From: Plantactinospora endophytica
Lineage (GTDB): Bacteria > Actinomycetota > Actinomycetes > Mycobacteriales > Micromonosporaceae
Assembly (NCBI RefSeq): GCF_016862915.1
Contig: NZ_BONW01000004.1
Span: 306,108 to 370,107, forward strand
DNA length: 64,000 nt
Direction of reading: 5' to 3'
Program-made: the position numbers and the translations under genes
In this document: one piece after another, positions 1 to 6,876 of the stretch
How positions within the stretch are numbered: position 1 is the stretch's first letter
How the letters are laid out: each line of letters begins with the position of its first letter
The notes under the pieces: generated by a model
What the model was told of the DNA's origin: nothing
What the model saw: only the letters and a program-made list of their open reading frames with translations
The model's database searches: none

Positions 1-273
1 TGCAGCAGTGCCCGATGCGGGAGTGCTCGGTGCGGAAGTGCCCGGTGCGCCGGTGCCCGGTGCCGGCGTGCCGCCGCCGAGGGCGCGTTGCATCAGCGTC
101 TGCGCCTGCGGGTCGGCCGGATTCCGGGCGAGTGCCTGCCCGACGTGCGCGATCGCCTCGGCGGCGCGGCCGGCGTCGAGCAGCAGCCCGGCCAGATGCA
201 ACCGCAGCGGGACGTCGTCCGGGTTCGCGTCGACCGCGGTGGTCAGGCTGTCGATGACCGAATCGGAACTCAC
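1..273 (-). CDS. TPR-containing protein, N-terminal fragment (C-terminus beyond window edge)
   Basis: The 5' 91 codons of a gene that runs off the left edge, starting at GTG 273. The first about 68 residues form a tetratricopeptide-like helical pair with alternating small and hydrophobic residues (PDDVPLRLHLAGLLLDAGRAAEAIAHVGQALARNPADPQAQ split over two helices), followed by a Pro/Gly/Thr/Ala linker rich in GTG-AP repeats. A TPR plus a disordered linker at the N-terminus often precedes an AAA-type ATPase in actinobacteria, but no ATPase motif is visible here, so that is only a guess. It is divergent from ddl. Confidence 0.6.
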   Translation of the reverse strand, partial: MSSDSVIDSLTTAVDANPDDVPLRLHLAGLLLDAGRAAEAIAHVGQALARNPADPQAQTLMQRALGGGTPAPGTGAPGTSAPSTPASGTAA

Positions 274-575
274 AAGACGAGCAGCCTAGACGGCGCCGCC
301 GACGGGGGCGACACACCGGTAACACGGTTCGCTCCGATCCCTCGGATGCCCGTCCGCCACCGGTTACCCGTTGTGCTCGCGTCGCTTCCTCCGGTGGAGG
401 TTTCCCGGCGCTGAAAAGGGGTGTAGGTCCGGAAGTTCGCCACGCAGAGTAGGGTCACCCGGTGAGCGCCGGCCACCGGCGGCGGCCGGGGGCCCGGGCG
501 GACCGACCGGCCATAGTGACGCGAACGATCAGCGGTGACGCCGACCAGCGGTGACGCGAACGAAAGGTGACCGGA
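274..575. other. Divergent intergenic region upstream of ddl
   Basis: About 300 bases between the TPR gene and ddl. It holds a TAGGGT hexamer at 450-455 that fits an actinobacterial -10 element for ddl. A GTG 6 nt downstream (462) opens a 30-codon frame ending at 554, just before ddl, which may be a leader ORF or chance. Imperfect direct repeats of the type GTGACGCGAACG occur at about 517-563. No RNA gene is seen. Confidence 0.35.
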
Positions 576-1670
576 GTGACCACCCCAGGCAAGACCCGCG
601 TGGCCGTCGTCTTCGGCGGCCGCAGTACGGAGCATGCGATCTCCTGCGTCAGTGCGGGCAGCATCCTCGCCGCCCTGGACCCGGACGAGTACGACGTGGT
701 TCCGGTGGGCATCACCCGGGCGGGTCAGTGGGTGCTGACCGACGGTGACCCGGCCCGGTTCGCCATCACCGACCGTCGACTGCCGGAGATCACCGCCGCT
801 GCCGGCGCCACCGTCGTGCTGCCGGCCGACCCGACCGGCGACGGCCTGATGGTGCTGGACCCGGCCTCGGGGCCGCAGGCGCTGGCCGGGGTCGACGTGG
901 TCTTCCCGGCCCTGCACGGCGCCTACGGTGAGGACGGCACCATCCAGGGGCTGCTGGAGATGGCCGGCATCCCGTACGTCGGCGCGAACGTCTTCGCCTC
1001 GGCGGCGGCGATGGACAAGGAGTTCACCAAGAAGCTGGCGGTCGCCGAGGGCATCCCGGTGGGGCCGTACGTGGTGCTGCGCAGCGGGGTGAGCCTCACC
1101 GAGGAGGACAAGGAGCGGCTCGGGCTGCCGGTCTTCGTCAAGCCGTCCCGAGCGGGTTCGTCGGTCGGGATCAGCAAGGTCACCGACTGGGCGGCTCTCG
1201 ACGCCGCCGTCGCGCTGGCCCGGCAGGTCGACCCGAAGGTGCTGGTCGAGGCGGCGATCATCGGCCGCGAGATCGAGTGCGGGGTGCTGGAGGCCGAGGC
1301 CGGTGGCGGCCCCGAGGCGTCGCTGCTGGCCGAGATCCGGGTCGCCGAGCACGACTTCTACGACTTCGAGGCCAAGTATCTCGACGCGAGCGACTTCGAC
1401 ATCCCGGCCGACCTGCCGGACCGGGTGACCCGGCAGGTGCAGGACTACGCCTGTCGTACGTTCACCGCGCTGGACTGCGCCGGTCTGGCCCGGGTCGACT
1501 TCTTCGTCACCCCGGAGCTGGACGTCTACCTCAACGAGATCAACACGATGCCGGGGTTCACCCCCACCTCGATGTTTCCGCAGATGTGGTCGGCGACCGG
1601 ACTGGAGTACCCCAAGCTGGTGAACCGGCTGATCCGGACCGCGCTGCGTCGAGGCACCGGTCTGCATTGA
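576..1670 (+). CDS. ddl: D-alanine--D-alanine ligase
   Basis: Joins two D-Ala with ATP to make the D-Ala-D-Ala dipeptide for peptidoglycan, in the cytoplasm. The protein (364 aa) has the family signature near the N-terminus (VFGGRSTEH), [15 protein letters not shown] in the middle, the ATP-grasp region ([16 protein letters not shown]), the [10 protein letters not shown] omega-loop typical of D-Ala-D-Ala rather than D-Ala-D-Lac ligases, and the C-terminal metal site [11 protein letters not shown] chose GTG 576 because GAAAGG at 562-567 is 8 nt upstream; GTG 567 is in frame but lies inside that ribosome site. Length is normal. Confidence 0.95.
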   Translation: MTTPGKTRVAVVFGGRSTEHAISCVSAGSILAALDPDEYDVVPVGITRAGQWVLTDGDPARFAITDRRLPEITAAAGATVVLPADPTGDGLMVLDPASGPQALAGVDVVFPALHGAYGEDGTIQGLLEMAGIPYVGANVFASAAAMDKEFTKKLAVAEGIPVGPYVVLRSGVSLTEEDKERLGLPVFVKPSRAGSSVGISKVTDWAALDAAVALARQVDPKVLVEAAIIGREIECGVLEAEAGGGPEASLLAEIRVAEHDFYDFEAKYLDASDFDIPADLPDRVTRQVQDYACRTFTALDCAGLARVDFFVTPELDVYLNEINTMPGFTPTSMFPQMWSATGLEYPKLVNRLIRTALRRGTGLH

Positions 1671-1766
1671 CGAACGTCCGTACGCCGCTCGTCCGGGGGC
1701 GGTCGGCCGGGCCGGGGACGGTACGGCGTGCCGGATCCGCGCCGGTCCGGAGATGTTCCCCCGTCG

Positions 1767-1808
1767 TGGGTGCTGGTCAGCCGGCGCTGGGTGCCGGTCA
1801 GCCGGCGC
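1767..1808. repeat. 21-bp tandem repeat, 2 copies
   Basis: Two adjacent 21-base units (1767-1787 and 1788-1808) differing at one position. They lie in the short gap between the convergent ddl and DUF3515 genes and run into the last codons of the latter (ending Ser-Gly-Cys-Ala-Gly), so the C-terminus of that protein is partly repeat-derived. Confidence 0.8.
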
Positions 1809-2475
1809 AGCCGGACGGCACGTCCGGCACCGAGGGTACCGAGGCGACCAGGGTTTCCGACACCGGTGCCGCCCACTGCACCGTCTGCTCCTGCTTCGCC
1901 GGCACGGTGAGCCGGACCGGCACCTCACGGTCCACAGTGGTCAGTACCAGGCCGTCGGTGCCGTGTTCGGTGAACCAGCAGACCCCGTTGACCATCCAGA
2001 GGTCGGCGACCGCCGGAACACTCGGCCGGGCGACGCCGCAGGCCAGCGTGACGGCCGGGTCGCCGTACGCGGCGTTCTGCTCGGGACCGGCGGTGACCGG
2101 CCGCTGGCCGAGGTCGCGGAGCGTGGCGGGCAGCCGGGACAGCAGAGCCCGACAGACGGTGGCCGGTCGCTCGGCCAGCGCCGGGGCGGCCATCTGCACC
2201 GGAGTGGTCGCCTGCGGGGCGGCCGAGGTCGGCGTCGGGGCGGGCCGATCGGCCGGGTCCGGGTTGAGCTGGCCGAAGACCAGTACCGCGACGAGGGCGG
2301 TCAGCGGCAGGGCGACCACCGTGGCCCAGAGCGCCGCCTGTCGGGTGGTCCGGTCCGGCCCGTTCGGGGTCGGTGAATCCACCGCACCGGCCACCGCCGC
2401 CCCCGGCCCGGTCCGTGCCGTCCCCGGCGTGGTCTGCGCTGCCTCCGGCTGCTCTGGCCTCGTCGCCCGCTCCAC
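1798..2475 (-). CDS. DUF3515 family membrane-anchored protein
   Basis: A 225-aa protein with a short disordered cytoplasmic N-terminus, one transmembrane helix at about residues 45-67 (AALWATVVALPLTALVAVLVFG), a Pro/Thr/Ala linker, and an extracytoplasmic domain with four Cys and the pattern typical of actinobacterial DUF3515 (VCRALLSRLP, YGDPAVTLACGV, WFTEHG). Function is unknown. Its GTG start directly abuts the stop of the upstream RAM-domain gene, so the two are probably co-transcribed. Confidence 0.75.
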   Translation of the reverse strand: MERATRPEQPEAAQTTPGTARTGPGAAVAGAVDSPTPNGPDRTTRQAALWATVVALPLTALVAVLVFGQLNPDPADRPAPTPTSAAPQATTPVQMAAPALAERPATVCRALLSRLPATLRDLGQRPVTAGPEQNAAYGDPAVTLACGVARPSVPAVADLWMVNGVCWFTEHGTDGLVLTTVDREVPVRLTVPAKQEQTVQWAAPVSETLVASVPSVPDVPSGCAG

Positions 2476-2709
2476 TTACAACCGCACCACGGAGCAGGTG
2501 AGCGTGCGGGTGATGCCGGGCACCAACTGCACCTTGCTGACGATCATCTTGCCCAGCTCGTCGACGGTGTGTGCCTCGGTGAGCACGACCACGTCGTACG
2601 GCCCGGTGACCGCGTCGACCCGGACGACTCCGGCAATATCCGAGATGTGCGCGGCCACGTCACGTGCCCTTCCGACCTCAGTCTGGATGAGGATGTACGC
2701 CTGGACCAC
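2476..2709 (-). CDS. Lrp/AsnC ligand-binding (RAM) domain protein, stand-alone
   Basis: A 77-aa protein that consists only of the AsnC_trans_reg / RAM domain (MVQAYILIQTEVG start, GVVRVDAVTGPYDVVVLTEA core, and the closing ITRTLTCSVV strand). There is no DNA-binding helix-turn-helix, so it cannot bind DNA alone; such stand-alone domains form dimers or octamers and may sense small molecules. The GTG start has GGGAGG upstream. It is the first gene of a pair with DUF3515. Confidence 0.85.
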   Translation of the reverse strand: MVQAYILIQTEVGRARDVAAHISDIAGVVRVDAVTGPYDVVVLTEAHTVDELGKMIVSKVQLVPGITRTLTCSVVRL

Positions 2710-2951
2710 GACCCGCCTCCCGTCCGCCGCCGAGCGGCTAGACCGTGAAAATACCGTACGGAGCAGGTCGGATCCCGATCGGTGGTCGGAGGAGACACGA
2801 TGAGCGATCGAATCGGCCGGCCCGGTGCGGTTGCGGTACCGGGCCGGGGAGTGGCTGGCGGTAGCTGGCCGCAGGCCCGGCCCGAGCCAGAGTTAGTACA
2901 GACCGGGGCGGATCGGGTCGGACCGGGCGACGAGTGTGCGCGGAGGTCGAT

Positions 2952-3890
2952 GTGAGCGTCGCGCGGGCCGGTGAGTTCGGCCTGATCGCCCGGGTCACCG
3001 CCCGGCTGGGCACCGGCCACGCCACCCTGCTCGGTCCAGGCGACGACGCGGCGGTGGTACACGCCCCCGACGGCCGGGTGGTCGCCTCCACGGACGTACT
3101 GGTCGAGGGCCGGCACTTCCGTCGGGACTGGGCGAGCGCGGTGGACATCGGGCATCGGGCGGCGGCGGCGAACCTGGCCGACGTGGCCGCGATGGGCGCG
3201 GTGCCGACCGCGCTGCTCGTCGCGCTCTGCATGCCGCCGGACCTGGAGGCGCAGTGGGCCGAGGAGCTTGCCGACGGGCTGGCCGCCGAGGCGGCCCGGG
3301 TCGGCGCGAGCGTGGTCGGCGGGGACATGTCGGCCAGTCCCACCCTCACCATCGCGGTCACCGCCCTCGGTGACCTGGGCGGCCAGGCCCCGGTGGTGCG
3401 CAGCGGGGCACGGGCCGGCGACGTCGTCGCGCTGGCCGGCCGGCTCGGGTACGCCGCCGCCGGCTACACGGTGCTGTCCCGAGGGTTCCGCACCCCGAAG
3501 GTACTGGTCGAGGCGTACCGGCGGCCCGAGGTGCCGTACGGGGCGGGTCCGGCGGCGGCCCGGTTCGGCGCCACCGCGATGATCGACGTCTCGGACGGGC
3601 TCCTCGCCGACCTCGGACACGTGGCTACGGCGAGCCGGGTCGCCATCGACCTGCTCGGCAGCGCCTTCGAGGTGCCGGAGCAGATGCGGGACGCGGCGCA
3701 CGCGCTCGGGGTGGATCCGCTGGCCTGGGTACTCGGCGGCGGCGACGACCACGCACTGGTGGCGACGTTTCCGGAGGACCTGCCGCTGCCCGGCGGGTTC
3801 CGGCTGATCGGCCACGTGGTGCACGGTGCCGGGGTGACCGTGGACGGGCGGGCGTACAAGGGACCGGGCGGCTGGGACCACTTCCGCTGA
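2952..3890 (+). CDS. thiL: Thiamine-monophosphate kinase
   Basis: Phosphorylates thiamine monophosphate to thiamine diphosphate with ATP. The 312-aa protein has the AIRS/PurM-like fold signatures: EFGLIARVTARL at the N-terminus, GPGDDAAVV (Mg/ATP binding Asp pair), STDVLVEGRHF, NLADVAAMGA, GGDMSAS, and MIDVSDGLLADL. I chose GTG 2952 because GGAGG at 2942-2946 is 5 nt upstream; an upstream in-frame GTG at 2934 has no ribosome site. It stands alone, away from other thi genes. Confidence 0.92.
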   Translation: MSVARAGEFGLIARVTARLGTGHATLLGPGDDAAVVHAPDGRVVASTDVLVEGRHFRRDWASAVDIGHRAAAANLADVAAMGAVPTALLVALCMPPDLEAQWAEELADGLAAEAARVGASVVGGDMSASPTLTIAVTALGDLGGQAPVVRSGARAGDVVALAGRLGYAAAGYTVLSRGFRTPKVLVEAYRRPEVPYGAGPAAARFGATAMIDVSDGLLADLGHVATASRVAIDLLGSAFEVPEQMRDAAHALGVDPLAWVLGGGDDHALVATFPEDLPLPGGFRLIGHVVHGAGVTVDGRAYKGPGGWDHFR

Positions 3891-3982
3891 CCTGACCTGA
3901 CCTGCCCGGCCCGGCCCGTTGAGCGGGTGTGCCGGACCGGCGCGGACGGCACCCGAGATCCGTAAGGTGCGGTCACGGGTCG

Positions 3983-3988
3983 TACCCT
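3983..3988 (+). promoter_or_regulatory. -10 element (TACCCT) for a leaderless GNAT transcript
   Basis: TACCCT lies 7 nt before the GTG of the acetyltransferase gene, which has no Shine-Dalgarno sequence. This spacing puts the transcription start on or next to the start codon. No convincing -35 is visible. Confidence 0.5.
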
Positions 3989-3995
3989 TTACCGC

Positions 3996-4463
3996 GTGAC
4001 CGAGCTGGATATCCGCGTCGTCCCCTACGACTTTCCTGACGCGCGGGAGTTGGTCGTCGCCGCGCTCGCCGACCTGGCCCAGCGGTACGGCGGTGTGGGC
4101 GACGAGACCCCGGTGGCGGTGAGCGAGTTCGCGCCGCCGGCCGGCGCCTTCCTGGTGGCGTACCTCGACGGGCTGCCGGTGGGCTGCGCGGGGTGGCGCA
4201 GCCACGGTGACACCGGCGAGATCGCCGAACTCAAGCGGATGTACGTCTCCCCGGTGGCGCGGGGGCGCGGCGTGGCCCGCCGGGTGTTGGCGGCGGTCGA
4301 GGACTCGGCCCGGGAGTACGGGCGTCGCCGGCTGATCCTGGAGTGCGGCGACCGGCAGCCGGAGGCGATCGCGCTCTACAAGGGCAGCGGCTACGAGCGC
4401 ATCCCGGACTTCGGCTACTACCGCGACCAGCCGGACGTCCTCTCCTTCGGCCGCTCGCTCTGA
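3996..4463 (+). CDS. GNAT family N-acetyltransferase
   Basis: A 155-aa acetyl-CoA dependent transferase of unknown substrate. The GNAT core is clear: FLVAYLDGLPVGCAGWR strand pair, IAELKRMYVSPVARGRGVARRVL (the R/Q-x-x-G-x-G/A acetyl-CoA loop at about residues 88-96), LILECGDRQPEAIALYKGSGYERI, and a closing strand. The start at GTG 3996 is supported by the -10 hexamer 7 nt upstream. It is followed by a strong hairpin shared with the convergent rpmB. Confidence 0.85.
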   Translation: MTELDIRVVPYDFPDARELVVAALADLAQRYGGVGDETPVAVSEFAPPAGAFLVAYLDGLPVGCAGWRSHGDTGEIAELKRMYVSPVARGRGVARRVLAAVEDSAREYGRRRLILECGDRQPEAIALYKGSGYERIPDFGYYRDQPDVLSFGRSL

Positions 4464-4558
4464 GCAACCCGACCCGACCAGCCCCGTACGGCATCCGGAA
4501 GCCGAATACGGCCCACCCGGACGGCGCGGCGTACCCGGACGGGGTCTGACGCGCACAG

Positions 4559-4594
4559 CGACAGCCGCCGGAGCGGTTGCTCCGGCGGCTGTCG
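4559..4594. terminator. Bidirectional terminator hairpin between GNAT gene and rpmB
   Basis: Perfect 16-bp stem (CGACAGCCGCCGGAGC with its complement) and a GGTT loop. It lies between the stops of two convergent genes, so it can serve both. There is no clear U-tract, as is common in actinobacteria. Confidence 0.8.
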
Positions 4595-4615
4595 CGCGTC
4601 AGGTTGTGCCCAGGC

Positions 4616-4807
4616 TCAGGCGCGGGCGACCTTGCCGGCCTTGATGCACGAGGTGCAGACCTTGAGCTTGCGGGTCGTGCCGCCACCCGCCGGGGTACGC
4701 ACCGACTGGATGTTCGGGTTCCAGCGACGGTTGGTCCGCCGGTGCGAGTGGGACACGTTGTGGCCGAAGCCAGGCCCCTTGCCACAGATGTCGCACACGC
4801 TAGCCAC
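4616..4807 (-). CDS. rpmB: 50S ribosomal protein L28 (zinc-ribbon, C+ form)
   Basis: A 63-aa L28 with [25 protein letters not shown] at the start and [12 protein letters not shown] near the end. The Cys pairs C5/C8 and C51/C54 form the zinc site, so this is the zinc-dependent (C+) paralog rather than a Zur-controlled zinc-free copy. The GTG start has AGGAG a few bases upstream. It is monocistronic, with its terminator at 4559-4594. Confidence 0.95.
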   Translation of the reverse strand: MASVCDICGKGPGFGHNVSHSHRRTNRRWNPNIQSVRTPAGGGTTRKLKVCTSCIKAGKVARA

Positions 4808-4986
4808 GGGATACTCCTGGGAATTGATCGTCGTCAGGTCGCCGGGCAGGGTACTGACCGGGCAACCTGGTCAGGTTACCCGATGCCCTGGCCGCCGGGC
4901 GAATCGGCTCCGCCGGTCCCGGCGAACCGGTGACCGCGCCGGCCCGCCACAGGACCGCCCGCCGGGCGCCAGCGGTGACAGGAGAC

Positions 4987-5123
4987 GGCTGGCGGGACGC
5001 CGCCGGCCCGCCATCGGGTGATTCGCAGGGTGGCAGCGATGGCCGGAGCCGGCTGGCGGGACCGCGCCGGCCCGCCATCGGGTGATCCGCAGGGCGGCAG
5101 CGGCGGCCGGTGCCGGCTGGCAG
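4987..5123. repeat. 64-bp tandem repeat, about 2.1 copies
   Basis: Unit 1 at 4987-5050, unit 2 at 5051-5114, then the start of a third unit. The units share long identical stretches such as GCCGGCCCGCCATCGGGTGA. A shorter degenerate copy of the GCGCCGGCCCGCCA core is at about 4936-4949. No coding function is evident. Confidence 0.85.
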
Positions 5124-5150
5124 CGCCAGCGCGGCGTCAGAGTACGCCAG

Positions 5151-5156
5151 TAGGCT
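5151..5156 (+). promoter_or_regulatory. -10 element (TAGGCT) for the DAK2 gene
   Basis: TAGGCT is 7 nt upstream of GTG 5164, with no Shine-Dalgarno between them; a leaderless transcript is likely. This decides the start codon over an in-frame ATG at 5110. Confidence 0.55.
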
Positions 5157-5163
5157 TCTCGCC

Positions 5164-6807
5164 GTGCTGGAGACCCTCGACGCCACGGCCCTGCACCGGT
5201 GGTGTGCCGGCGGGTTGGCCGCGCTCAAGCGGCACCAGGACGAGATCAACCAGCTCAACGTCTATCCGGTTCCCGACGGTGACACCGGCACCAACCTGGT
5301 GCTGACGATGAGCTCGGCCGAGCAGGCGCTGCGGCTCGAACGGGACGATCCGGGCGTCGACGGACAGCCGGCACACGCCCGGGTGCTGCGGCTGCTGGCC
5401 CGGGGTGCGCTGCTGGGCGCCCGGGGCAACTCGGGCGTGATCGTCTCGCAGCTCCTGCGCGGCCTGGCCGACGCCCTCGGCGACATCCCCGTGGTCCGGG
5501 GCCGGGCCCTTGCGGTGGCGCTGCGGGCGGCCAGCACGGCGGCGTACTCGGCGGTGGCCGAGCCGGTGGAGGGGACCGTGCTCAGTGTCGCCGCGGCTGC
5601 GGCGACCGCCGCCGGGCGGGCCGACACCGACGATCTTCCGGTGGTGATCCGGGCCGCCGCGACCGCCGCCGACGAGGCGCTGGCGCGTACCCCGGAGCAG
5701 TTGCCGGCGCTGGCCCGGGCCGGTGTCGTCGACGCGGGCGGGCGTGGTCTCTGCGTACTGCTGGACGCGCTGGTCGAGGTGGTCACCGGTGCCGCTCCGG
5801 TTCGGCCGGCGTCCGCCCCGGCACCGCCGCGCCGGCCCCTGGCCGCCGCCCGGGAGACCGGTTCGACGGAGTACGCCTACGAGGTGCAGTTCCTGCTCGA
5901 CGCCGACGCCCCGGCCGTACGCCGACTCCGGGCCGAACTCGCCCGGCTGGGCGACTCGCTGGTGGTGGTCGGGGACGGGGCCGACGACGCCACCGGCCCG
6001 TCGACCTGGAACGTGCACGTACACGTCAACGACGTCGGTGCGGCGATCGAGGCCGGGGTGGTGGCCGGCCGGCCGTACCAGATCTCGGTCACCCGGTTCG
6101 AGGACCAGGCGGCCGACGCGGCCCGGCCGGAGTCGGCGCCGGTGCCGGCCGGGGCGCCGGAGCGGGCGGCGGTGGTGGTCGCCGCCGGTCCCGGGCTGGC
6201 CGCGATCTTCGCCGCCGAGGGTGCGGTGGTGGTGCACGGCAACCCGTCCGCCGGGGAACTCCTCACGGCGGTCCGGTCGACCGGCGCGGCCCAGGTGGTG
6301 GTGCTGCCGAACGACCCGAACACCCAGGCGGTGGCCCGGGTGGCGGCCGAGGAGGCGCAGCCGTTCGGGATTTCGGTGAGTGTGGTGCCGACCCGCTCTC
6401 CGGTGCAGGCGCTGGCCGCGCTCGCGGTCCGGGATCCGGCTCGCCGGTTCGCGGACGACGTGATCGCGATGGCCGAGGCGGCCGGCGCCTGCCGGTACGC
6501 CGAGGTCTGCCACGCCTCCCGGGAGGCGCTCACGGTGGCCGGCCGCTGCCAGCCGGGCGACGTGCTCGGGCTGGTCGACGGCGAGGTGCACCTGATCGGC
6601 AACGACCTGGTGCAGACCTGCGCCGCGCTGCTCGACCGGATGCTCGGCGGTGGCGGCGAACTGGTCACCCTGCTGCTCGGTGCCGACGCGCCGGACGACC
6701 TGGCGGAGATCGTCCGGGCCCACCTGGCCCGGCGCTGGCCCTTCGTCGAGGTGCACCACTACTCCGGCGGTCAGCCGTTCTACCCGTTGCTGGTGGGAGT
6801 CGAATGA
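5164..6807 (+). CDS. DAK2 domain protein, fatty acid kinase (FakA/YloV)-like
   Basis: A 547-aa cytoplasmic protein. The N-terminal DhaL/DAK2 domain (about residues 1-200) has the Mg-ATP binding pattern NVYPVPDGDTGTNLVLTM and GARGNSGVI. The middle carries EYAYEVQFLLDAD, as in YloV/FakA, and the C-terminus has the degV-related region ending VEVHHYSGGQPFYPLLVGVE. In Firmicutes FakA phosphorylates fatty acids bound to FakB; in actinobacteria the role is less clear. In many genomes this gene precedes recG, as here (70 bp gap), so co-transcription is likely. Confidence 0.85.
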   Translation: MLETLDATALHRWCAGGLAALKRHQDEINQLNVYPVPDGDTGTNLVLTMSSAEQALRLERDDPGVDGQPAHARVLRLLARGALLGARGNSGVIVSQLLRGLADALGDIPVVRGRALAVALRAASTAAYSAVAEPVEGTVLSVAAAAATAAGRADTDDLPVVIRAAATAADEALARTPEQLPALARAGVVDAGGRGLCVLLDALVEVVTGAAPVRPASAPAPPRRPLAAARETGSTEYAYEVQFLLDADAPAVRRLRAELARLGDSLVVVGDGADDATGPSTWNVHVHVNDVGAAIEAGVVAGRPYQISVTRFEDQAADAARPESAPVPAGAPERAAVVVAAGPGLAAIFAAEGAVVVHGNPSAGELLTAVRSTGAAQVVVLPNDPNTQAVARVAAEEAQPFGISVSVVPTRSPVQALAALAVRDPARRFADDVIAMAEAAGACRYAEVCHASREALTVAGRCQPGDVLGLVDGEVHLIGNDLVQTCAALLDRMLGGGGELVTLLLGADAPDDLAEIVRAHLARRWPFVEVHHYSGGQPFYPLLVGVE

Positions 6808-6876
6808 CGCTGCCGGGGAAGCCGGCCGGGTGGGTACCCGGGGGAGTGGTCGGATGACAGCGCACGTGGAGGGCCG

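Larger units (their letters stand above)
4808..5163. other. Divergent intergenic region rpmB / DAK2 gene
   Basis: About 356 bases. Close to rpmB there is a perfect small inverted repeat AACCTG-GT-CAGGTT (4863-4876) within the likely rpmB promoter region. The right part is filled by the 64-bp repeat described separately. A -10 hexamer for the DAK2 gene is at 5151-5156. Confidence 0.5.

Noticed and set aside
270..1928. A 552-codon open frame on the minus strand opposite ddl
   Set aside because: It is an antisense frame kept open by GC-rich codon bias; its product has no domain and is very rich in Arg/Gly/Pro, while ddl on the other strand is unambiguous.
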